Assembly: GCA_028752905.1 (NCBI GenBank)
Contig: JAQNBH010000011.1
Span: 34,610,396 to 34,674,395 of the forward strand
DNA: 64,000 nt
Direction: 5' to 3'
From: Cladorhizidae sp. MBARI D1340-BT2
Taxonomy: Eukaryota > Porifera > Demospongiae > Poecilosclerida > Cladorhizidae
The notes below the pieces were generated by a model, which was not told the origin of the DNA, searched no databases, and saw nothing but the letters and a program-made list of their open reading frames with translations. The position numbers and the translations under genes were made by a program. Shown here piece after piece: positions 54,801 to 64,000 of this stretch. Every line of letters begins with the position of its first letter. Position 1 is the stretch's first letter.

Positions 54801-57233
54801 CCTCCAAAAAATCCAAGAAACTATGAATATTCATAAGCCACATTTTAATGGGACAATTGCACCATCAGCAGTTTAGCTAGGAGATAATGATTGATGAAGA
54901 AAAGCTGATTAAATTGTCGAGAAGCTTCTCTAGTTTGTGGCAAGTATTTAAAAAATGTGTAGGGATATATGAGCAAAGAATAATGCTTGGAAGCTGTTTG
55001 CATATGAGGTAATACTGTCCTAGCTATATATATCTCTGGATAAATCAAGGAAAGGAATACCTTGTATATTTTTTTAATATCTTGATTTATGCAATGATAT
55101 AGCATTGTTTTGCAAACCAGCACGCAGTACAATGCGTGCAATGCAATGCTCCACTGGATCAATATCATGTGATGAACCAGCCTTAAATATAAATGAACAT
55201 ATATATATATACAACAATGGCATTACGACAGTTAATAGAGAAATATTTGGTTACAAACTCACGTTCAATTATAGTATGCCATGTAAGATTTTTCATCTTG
55301 AGTTAATACTGTCACCATTTGAAGCTATTTAGCTTTTCAGCAATGTTTGGACTATTTTAATTCCTCAATTGAAACACATAGACTGAAACATCATCTAGAT
55401 TTTTTAACAGTGAATGTAAATATCTATGTTGGAACTAATATTAGGATTTATTTGGCATGAAAAAATTATATTGATAGCCGGTAGGCAATTATGACTATAA
55501 GAGAGGTGGACTGAATGGGAGGATTTGTAATAGAATATTCAGACATAAGTGATTACCCAAGCGAACCAGATTGGGGATAGGCTGCTAGTTGCAATTGCTT
55601 GTGCACTCATTGAAAGAGGTGTAGCCAAATCAAAATTAGAATCTTACGAATCTGGGGAAGAGTATCATTTTGTGTCAATCTCCCATCCTTTGCCTTGCTT
55701 ATTTTATTACTCAAAATCTAACCTTTAAATCTTATTTTTATTGCTGTAGCTACATCATATGCAGATAATGATGTAATTATTAAGTCCATCCTAGGGCTCT
55801 TTTGTTAATGGAAGTGGTTCAATTTCCAAAAGAGCCAGTTGTCTGCTAATTACTCCATAATCTATTATGTAGACTATAATTTGTTGTTAAAAGAATGACC
55901 TAATCTGAATAGATAGAGTGGCTTTCTGCTTGGCCCTTTTTGGATTCATGAGAGCTAGGGAATTCATACCCATCAGTCAAGTCATGTACAAAAATATAGC
56001 ATGCTTTCACCTAAAATAGATGAGTTGATTTTTATGTATCTTCAAGACATAAAGCTGTTTGATTAAGAGAAACTGCATTTGGAGCAAGGGTGACAGTAGA
56101 TTTGGGTAAAATGACATTTTGGAGCACCTACTAGGGGTTCTAGTTATTCATCCACCTTCACAGGCCCCAATTATTCTATTCAGTGATGGTTTATGAGACT
56201 GATGGAAGGAAGAGATTATATTATTTTCTGTAATGTAGCATGCTTACCTTTATCGTTGCCTGGCTATCATTTCTCTACATTTTTGTTTTTTTCTTATAAT
56301 AATATAATGGACATTGTTTTGGGTATAGATTTATCATTACATGAAACACCACAATCTTGTAGTTGTTTATGGCATTCCAGCAGCATCAAGGTTGATACCA
56401 CTTGTACAAACTCGACAATTATGCAGTCAATGTCATTTACTTCTTTGCCATGTCCAGTTATCAAAGGTATTAGCTAACACTAAGATAAATAATCCAAATG
56501 GAAGCTGCATTACCTTCAAGCACTAATGAATCAACTATCTGTACATTCTCCCACTGCTTGCTACCCTGCTACTCTGTTAGATATGGTTAAACAATAGGTC
56601 ACTATTCATTGTCCAAGATCACAGTCCCAATAATATTAATAACCAGGGCTATTTCACCCCTAGTGGTTTGTATGTTTTTCACAAAGTGGACAAATTTCAT
56701 GATCATAGTAACTTTCAAGCAACTTTTGATCTACATGAATTTAACAATGATCTAAATATTGATGTGCTGCATATCTGAGCATGGCATAGGGATGTAACTT
56801 GACTTTGACTTAGAGAAATGTAGTGTGGCTTTGTCATTTTTATTTTCCTACTTACATACTTGGTTTCAGTAAATTATGTGGAAATCACAGGAAGGAACCT
56901 GAGTAGAAACTAGAGCCTGTCTATGAACCTATTAGTGCCAGGGAATCTACCACAATTCCAAGAAAACAAGCATATATCCTTCAAAATATATTTGAAGTCA
57001 TATTCAATTTGGAGGTTCTTAGTAAGATGTTCATAAGCATGTCCCACCCAGTTCTTCTTTGCTCTATTAATCAATTTTTATCGAAGATGAATCTATCTGT
57101 GTGTAAATTGCAAATTTTGAGGTGAAAAGGGCACTAATAAGCATAGCAAAATCAAGCTAAGCTCAAGGCATTTGATAAAGGAGTGTTTGCTTGTCTTAGT
57201 CATGTATACACCAAACCCAGGCACTATATCTCA
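51894..57233. other. Long stretch without recognised gene or element
   Basis: About 5.3 kb of AT-rich sequence. Open frames are short (up to about 107 codons) and match no family I know. No LTR, TIR, RNA gene or kinase-type exon was recognised. Divergent old transposons could be present but invisible to me. Confidence 0.4.
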
Positions 57234-58821
57234 TTAAGGTGGTACTATATGTCAAAAACGAGACTTTTTTCTTCCTTTTTTTCCCTTCTTCTTTCAAACT
57301 GTTTCTTTGTCCATGTAACAGATCAACACAAAGAGAACACATCTTGCATGATATTTGCCCTAATTCGGACTATATTTTTCTCATTTTTCTTGTTTTTTTT
57401 GGCCGTAAAGCTCCGAACTTTTTTACACTTCACTAAAAATGTTAATTTTCATATCACTGGATAGCTCTTCTAATTATCTGTTTAATTTATGTGACAAATT
57501 TTTAATTACTATAAATGTTTGCAAGTTATGGTGATTTGAAATGTTGAGCTTTGGGATTTTCCCTGGTGTTTTCTAGTTGCAAAAGCAGTGGCCTGCCACT
57601 CCAAAACCACGACATTTATTGATAATCTGTTCATGCGTTGCAGATTAGGGCCTCCTCTATCACCAAATCTGGGACTTTGATCTTGATAATTAGGGCAGTT
57701 ATGAACTTTTCTGCAAGTTAGGTCAACTTTTTTAGATGAAACTTCCAAGAAAATATATATGTCTGCAAAGACATTCAACATATCATTAGGAAGAACAGAG
57801 CATAAGGAACACAAAGGGAATAAAATTACCAGCATAGAGTGTATACAACAACAGTTATGGCGATTTATAGTACTTTGGTGGTGCTGACGTAGAGTTTCCC
57901 CTCCCCCCCCCCCCCCCCCCCCCCCCCACCAGCGGGAGACTAGAGGTCAATTTTCTTTATTTTTATGATTATTAATTTTTTAGTTCAAACTGTAGTTGCA
58001 TCTATCAACTTAAGTTTTATAGGCATTGGATGCTTCATTTCAAAGTTATGGTGGATCTACTTCATCATACTTTTCTTAGACATGTACAAACGTTCAGCTA
58101 GGAAAATTCCACATATACACCTCGTAATAATTATAACAACTTTCATCATATTTTTCTTTGTTACATGTAGATCTAGGCACAGAAAAACTCAAGAAAGTCA
58201 TGGAAGTAATAAAAAAAAGGATCAAGAAATTGATAAAACTCACATTTTTTAAAGTTATTTCACTACTAACTCAAATATTTCGTTTTCCAAACTTGGACTG
58301 CTTATTCCCACAATTCAAGGAAATATTTCTTGTTCCGAGCATAACTTTAAAACTGTTTGCTCATTTTTTGGTATGTGTATGTTATGTGAGAGTACTCTGT
58401 GATTTCCACGAATCAGATTTTGTTTACTGCAAGCATTGCCAAGAGATGGTGGTTAGAAGAGGTGACCTCTAGTTTTTCCCAATTTTTTAGACCCTGTAGT
58501 GTGAAAATAATCAACATGACAACATAATATGGTAACTTTGGTCCATGGAAATAACTGAGACAATCCTTAGCAAGCCACACACAAATTATGCGTACTTGAC
58601 TTCAATTCATTAGGCAGCTAGGTCTGCCACAAATATCTTGGAGTCACCTCGATATTTCTGCATGTATCTTCTGAAACATTTAACATATCATAAAAATACA
58701 CACAGAATAACAAAGACTTTGGTACCATAATTACCTGCATAGAGGTAATAAAAAAAAAGTTATGGCTATCAGAAATAGGTAAAAGTGTTTTGCGTTTTTG
58801 ACGTATAGTCCCCCCCTTTAA
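57234..58821. mobile_element. TTAA-flanked TIR element, non-coding
   Basis: The left end is TTAA (57234-57237) followed by GGTGGTACTATATGTCAAAA. The right end, reverse-complemented, is TTAA (58818-58821) followed by AGGGGGGGACTATACGTC and AAAAACG. The last 250 bp and an internal block (57715-57905) are diverged copies of each other (atttaacatatcat, ttacctgcatagag, agttatggc). One copy may therefore have inserted into another. No transposase was recognised. Confidence 0.5.
57903..57927. repeat. Homopolymer C25
   Basis: A run of 25 cytosines follows gtttcccct, at the place matching the C7 end of the related repeat at 58809-58816. It is likely an expanded terminal C tract of the TIR element. 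Confidence 0.95.
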
Positions 58822-60086
58822 CTGAACACCTAGATGCCAATAATCTTGGACCGATATATGAAGTTACTAGGGCTGTATTAGCTGGAAACCATGTATGCCT
58901 TAGCATTCAGTAAAGAAGGACACCAAGTTTTTATTTCAATTTTGTTTATTCAGGAACAACTTAAAATGTAAATGTAAATATAATGAGCTGCAATTTGGTA
59001 TGAGAATCAGCTGCATTAAAATAACCATACAAATGTTAAGCAGTGCTACATTTTTTACTACAAAGTATCTAATTCAGAATAAAATCTTTCTCACAGACAT
59101 ATGGGTTTAGGGTGATCCATCGTAAATGTTAGTGCCTGTGCAGCATTTCAAAGCAGAATGACTTCCACAAACAGCAGGGCCTGTAAGGTTTTGTCCAGTT
59201 AGCATTAATGATCTTCAACTATTTTTGGGGCCGGCTCACAACCTTCAAATGGTTCATTCCTGGATGTACTTAGTTCCAACTTAGCAAGCATCCATACATC
59301 GGTTAAGTGCTCACTGGGCACTTAGCAAGTGAATTGCAGCAGATCTGTAGTACTTTTACTTATCCAAGCAGCTTAGAATCCAATGATCCCTATAACTGTG
59401 GTACACTTAAACTTAGCATCCTTACTTACACATGTTGTACATACCTTATTACTGTAGCAGTGCCCAACTTTGAAAGTTAATGGTTTTAGCAACAACAATT
59501 CATTCGAATAAAAACAGCACACTATAACAAAAGTCAAGCCTACTTATATCGGCTTTCAGCACAAGATTAAATTCCTCCAGAGATAGATTATTTACATACA
59601 ACCAAAAATTGAATGTTAGTGTGATATATTACTCAAGTCCACATGAAAGAGGGTTCAAGCCACAGCTTGAATGGGTTCACAGCCTAGTCCAAATAGAGAC
59701 ACAAACATCACACACAGTACAACAACTATCAAAACCACGGTTTTAGATAAGAGATTAGAATATTAACAGTGTTACATTACCTCAAATATATTGCGTATGG
59801 TCTATTAATTTGGATCCACCAAGAAGCTGAATGGATTATATGAGGGTGCGAACTGATATTTTATTGAGCATTGGCACCAGCTTAGTGAAAATGGGCGAAT
59901 TCGTTCTCAATGGGTCTGTTGCAAAGTCTGGGTCTTTGACTTGAGGGTGCACCCTCAGTCACAGTAGACAAGACTATTGAGCAGAGTAGCTTATTAGCAG
60001 ATGTTGGAGCAAAACAATGTGAAGAACAAAGATACCCGAGCTATTAGTAGTAACATGACTAAGCAGTTAGAACAGTTGTTCATCTT
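58822..60086 (-). other. Possible 3' UTR of minus-strand gene
   Basis: No coding sequence is seen here. Minus-strand AATAAA motifs at 58945-58950 and 58930-58935 would fit a 3' UTR of about 1.1 kb for the open frame ending at 60087. This is inference only. Confidence 0.2.
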
Positions 60087-60389
60087 CTATAACAGCTTCA
60101 TCCAGTTGGAGTCCTCAAACTCGCCCTCGCTGATGCTGGCAAAGGGATCATCTCCACTGTTGTTGAGGGCAATGGTCTCTGTGATGATATCCTCTAATTG
60201 TTCCTTGCAGTTGCTGCTGTGATGTAAAGTTCCTCTGCCATGGTTCAACTGGAAATGTCCATGTGACACTAGACGCAATATTTGCTGTTGTTGCATATGT
60301 ATTAACTGGGGTTTAATTTCTATCTTAATGGGATCGCATATGTACTGACTTTTAAACTGCAGTTTCACCCCAATATCATTATGTGACAT
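60087..60389 (-). CDS. Possible terminal exon of unknown protein
   Basis: This 100-codon open frame has a non-repetitive, protein-like composition: a Gln run (HMQQQQILRLV), a His-rich part, and an acidic C-terminus (LEDIITETIALNNSGDDPFA, SISEGEFEDSNWMKLL) reminiscent of an activation domain. An in-frame TAA lies five codons before the ATG, so either this is a short gene or, more likely, a splice acceptor lies inside (for example ctgcag near 60357). I do not recognise the family. Confidence 0.3.
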   Translation of the reverse strand: MSHNDIGVKLQFKSQYICDPIKIEIKPQLIHMQQQQILRLVSHGHFQLNHGRGTLHHSSNCKEQLEDIITETIALNNSGDDPFASISEGEFEDSNWMKLL

Positions 60390-61539
60390 GACCAGAAATG
60401 ATTATCATAAAGACGTTAGAAAGAGAGAGCCATAGATAGCTAGGGAGGCATTCATACACATCTATTACTGCTATATGGAAGGAGCTGAAGATGGATGAGC
60501 ACCTCTCTACTCTATCCACAAAGTGATTGGTAATTTGATTGAGGCTTAGTTATCTTGCGCTAAAAGTCTTCCAGATTTCAATGGTGCTCAGTATAAGCAT
60601 GACCCTCAAAATACCTTGATGGCATCTCACACTGCCTTACCTCTTTTAAGCAACTTACCCCAGAGAGCTGGCTACATATTAAAAATTAATCCTGTTAAAA
60701 ATAGAGTCTCCATTTGCTTACCTTATAACTAGCCCTAGGCATAATCCATGATCGTGAAGTTTTGTCAGGTACTGCTAAAGCTTCTACACACTATCTGCCC
60801 ATATTTCTATTAGTCTACATCTATTCTGACATCACAAAACTCCTCACTCTACCTCTATTCTCCAAATACTTACTCAACCTCTACTCTCTTACCCCATAAA
60901 AGCTGACAGAAAAGGTAACTAGAGTTGTATTTTAACATAGATATTCAAATCATCAAATGGTATAGATCTGGAGTTGGGATAGACCATTTGAGAGCCTATT
61001 ATCTATCACTCTTGGTTTGTTTAGCCAAACAATTGTATTGCTGCTTTCTATAGATAATGAATTGGCTGCATAGTTGGAATGCATAGGAATAATAACTGGT
61101 CCAAAGACAGTAGAAGAGAGGGGTTGTAATGATGTACAGGGTATCCAAGACCTCAAACCGTGCAAACTATCATTTTCAAATTCTTGGCAGCTTCTTTAGA
61201 GTCTTGTTTTTGCTGCTCTGAGAATTCCTTCAGAGAGCAATGTCAAATGTCCTTCAACAAAATGGGATGTTAAATTCTGAAATGAAAATGTGCATGTGGA
61301 AGTATGGCTATTAGATGAGTTATGTTAAGAGTACATGCTCCCATTGATTATGTGAGTCACACTATACAAAACATCAGATCAAAACATTCAAAATCACTTG
61401 ACAACAGATCACACCTGCATTAGATGTTCAGCTATTCTTAGGGTTGGTCAATGGCTAGACAAATGCAATCTAACAATAGAGTAGTATGATTTCAAACCGA
61501 TACAATTGATGGGTTTTTCCCACTTTTTGTGGCTCACCA
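60390..61539. other. No recognised feature
   Basis: AT-rich sequence without supported exons. Upstream exons of the possible minus-strand gene could lie here but I could not identify any. Confidence 0.35.
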
Positions 61540-62310
61540 CTCGATGCCTAGCATCTGTTATGTATGCCAGGCATTGAGTCTCACGACTGAATGTCCAATG
61601 AAAAAGTATGTGTTTTTTATTGAGATCCTATTATTATATATAGTCACGTAGTTCTAGAAATTGTGCTGCCCCAAGCATAGTTGCAAATATAAAACTATAT
61701 ACATGTACTGAACTGTAATTAATTGATGTTATGAGATTTGATTTCTTGGAATGTAATAGCTAAGAATGATATTCCTTACAGATTCAAACCTAGTTCAAGA
61801 TGAAAATGAAGTCATGCTAGATAGAACTAAGCATGGTAGTATAAATTGTATCAGAGATTTTGCTAATACAGCAAAGTTTTGTATGTTTTGTCTGTGGCTT
61901 TGGTGGAGTTGAAAGTTATATATAGATAAGCTAAACGAATCTGATAATTTAGGATAGGTTAATATATATGACAAAAACATATCCTATATATAGAAGATAC
62001 CTATTGCATTATCGGCATCAATCGCAGGATATTATCCAGCTATTACATTAGTTCTCTCTCTTATATCCAAGTCCACATGCATGTGCTGCCTTTCTTATCT
62101 CAATTATTACAAATTAGGAGTGTAAACGATAAAAATATTGGTAATTCAAACTAACCCATTTCTTTATATTTTCACTCTCTCTGACACAAAAATAGACAGG
62201 CAACACACAGACATGCACTCAATTCCCTATAGGTTTTATAGGATGTAGTCATCATTTCTTGTATGATAAAGCCAAACCCTAGCACAGTGTGCACAGAGGC
62301 CAGCTTGTTA
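61540..62310. repeat. Non-coding duplicated block, copy A
   Basis: It matches copy B (62755-63720) in the same order: aggcattgag, a tgctgcc..agcat segment, attgatgttatg, agctaag, tgacaaaaacat, ttgcattat, the ttctct..tccaagtcc segment, attagga and gataaagccaaac. Each is separated by diverged sequence. Confidence 0.7.
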
Positions 62311-62754
62311 TTTTGGGAAGGATAACTAGTGAAATATGATTTAGCACATTTGCTATAATCTTTACTTAGATATATATATTTACATATTTCTCTTCAGATT
62401 TCAAACAATTATTTTTGGGGATCAGTTCAAATGCATATTCATACCTGTGGCTTCCAGAGTAAATGCAGTGTGTATCAAACCAGGTTAACTTGTAGTTATT
62501 GTTACTGCATAAACAGTACAATTCTCCCTTGTCTGTGTGCAAGTTTTTCCCCTCCAGCCTATAAACAGCTGTTGTTTTCTCAATCTGTCTTTTCTCTATA
62601 AACCATCATGATCTAATAAGCCTGCATTATTTATGAATTCCTATTGTTTGTTGTAGAATATATGGTGAATATATAATAATATATAGATAGAGATACCCTG
62701 CAAGGAAATACCTAGCTTTTCATCCAACTGTCCTGTGAGGCTTCGCTTGCTAAT

Positions 62755-63720
62755 AATATTAGTAATTATTTATCAATGACAGGCATTGAGTTGTAAGATG
62801 AGGTGCAATGGAAAGGTTTGCTTGTGATCCTAGTATTGTTAATCTCTAGCAATTTTCCTGCCGCAAGATTAGCTACAGGCTTAATACTATAATAATTATT
62901 GATGTTATGGGATTTTATACCTTGTGGATTGTGGTATGAAGTGGTGGCTAAGAAATATATTCATTAGAGTTCGCAAACTGGTGTAAGATGAGAACTATCT
63001 CAGATATACTCAATATAGACAGTGATGGAGAATTTACGGTGACAAACCTGTCTGGTTTAACAAATGTGTCCATAGCAAGAGTGTGTTTATAGAGTTGTAA
63101 AGTCAGAATAAAACACGTATACACACATGGAGAGCTGGAATGTAAACCTTTACCAGAGCCAAGGGAAACTTCTTGATTATAGATGATATCAAGCTCTAGC
63201 AATGTTGTGAAATTCACAACTGTATGGAACAGGAATATTATTAATGCTATAGCTAGCTAGCTTACCTTGGTAGGTAGAACTAATAGGTGGTAGTAATGAA
63301 ATTAATAAACTCTCTTAGAAATTAGTTGGAAATAGCCAAGTTTTGTCTGCTAATTTGAGTTGATGATGATTAGTTTCTGTGGGGTTGATTGTTTTATATA
63401 TAATTAAGCTAAAATGAGCACTGTAACTAGTAAATAGTTAATGGCAAAAACATGTCATATAAATTCCCCATTGCATTATTAGCTTTTGGCAACTTACAAA
63501 ATGAGTTCTCTTCCTTGTGTCCAAGTCCTCAAACATTTGCCTATCCTGTTGCCTCACAAGTATTATATATTAGGACTAATAAAGATAAAATGATTGCAAG
63601 GTAATATTTTTTAATCCATTTTTTGCTCCACCCACACCCACGCCCACTCTCTTCTGCTAGTGCAGGATGCAGTTATTATCATGATAAAGCCAAACTGAGT
63701 ATTCATGGCAAACTACACAC
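62755..63720. repeat. Non-coding duplicated block, copy B
   Basis: Colinear with copy A at a spacing of about 1.2 kb. It is longer because of small insertions, including a duplicated ctcttctgctagtgcaggatgc / ctcttcagccagtgcaggatgc motif at about 63650 and 63736. No conserved open frame was found. Confidence 0.7.
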
Positions 63721-64000
63721 ATAGATCACGCACATCTCTTCAGCCAGTGCAGGATGCTATCATCATCACTTCCAAGGTGATTAAGGGGGGAATCGACCAT
63801 TTTGTGGGGTTTTTTCCTTCTTTTTCTCCTCTTTCGTCAATCTATACCTTCACTATTAAATTAGCTGCATTTCAAGTTTCAACATTTTATTGTCAACCAT
63901 TCTTGAGTTATGATACTTTTTATCCTCCCATTTCATTGCAACTCTGCGCAATGAACAAGAAGAAGCCTGAATAAACGCAGTAAGTTGGATTGTTCATAAT
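63721..64000. other. Right edge of window
   Basis: It contains ttaaggggggaatcgacc at about 63781, resembling the TTAA-G-rich start of the TIR element at 57234. Any partner end would be outside the window. Confidence 0.25.

Noticed and set aside
54203..55332. Short frames of 60-107 codons on both strands
   Set aside because: AT-rich chance frames without domain pattern, codon bias or splice support that I could judge.
57183..58472. Open frames of about 90-108 codons as a membrane protein gene
   Set aside because: They are hydrophobic because of T-rich sequence, lie within a TTAA-flanked repeat and overlap its terminal repeats.

Overview
The window is eukaryotic, AT-rich and intron-containing, with no operons or ribosome-binding sites. 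It most likely comes from an early-branching animal. A demosponge is my best guess, from the combination of a receptor tyrosine kinase (RTK) with Calx-beta-like ectodomain repeats, very short introns (47, 67 and 86 bp) beside transposon-swollen ones, and a wide mix of transposon classes. The species is not established by the sequence.

Host gene. One plus-strand gene occupies the first 41 kb. Twelve phase-compatible exons (152 to about 41376) encode at least two Calx-beta-like domains, each split over two exons with 1-1 phase outer boundaries, then one transmembrane helix, a short juxtamembrane segment, and a tyrosine kinase domain with all key motifs: glycine loop, VAVK lysine, [14 protein letters not shown]. 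The 5' end lies left of the window. A possible single-base frameshift lies in the C-terminal tail.

Transposons in its introns. Intron 308-1421 is plain. Intron 1623-7640 holds a degenerate Ty3/gypsy element (1753-7429, minus, TSD gtgtt). Intron 8353-21023 holds a Penelope-like element with a GIY-YIG domain and a near-intact relative of the first gypsy element (13201-20604, minus, TSD gaatg). The 5' LTR of that relative is split by a 1.8 kb hAT-like DNA transposon. Intron 21231-25666 holds a TTAA-flanked piggyBac-type remnant and a decayed pogo/Tigger gene. Intron 26203-40144 holds a 3.85 kb hAT element containing an 18-bp coding-derived minisatellite, a gypsy RT/RNase H fragment, a second rearranged hAT gene, and a 5.5 kb LTR element with Gmr1-like domain order (protease-integrase-RT-RNase H).

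Downstream. After the kinase gene come a 560-bp fold-back element (44271-44832) and a second element of apparent Gmr1-like order (44888-51893). A deleted LTR element (47539-51083, TSD gtgcc) is nested in the latter and carries a 1.5 kb minisatellite. From 51894 to the end the sequence is mostly unassignable. It includes a TTAA-flanked TIR element with a C25 tract (57234-58821), a possible 3'-terminal minus-strand exon (60087-60389), and two diverged copies of a non-coding block (about 61540-62310 and 62755-63720).

Most notable. The two related gypsy elements lack an obvious tRNA primer site. Each carries, just inside its 5' LTR, a sequence complementary to a segment of its own LTR (16/16 and 13/14 nt). 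The two elements differ in sequence there yet each keeps the pairing, which suggests self-priming as known in Tf1/sushi-type elements. The two Gmr1-order elements instead have sites matching the 3' end of tRNA-Leu.
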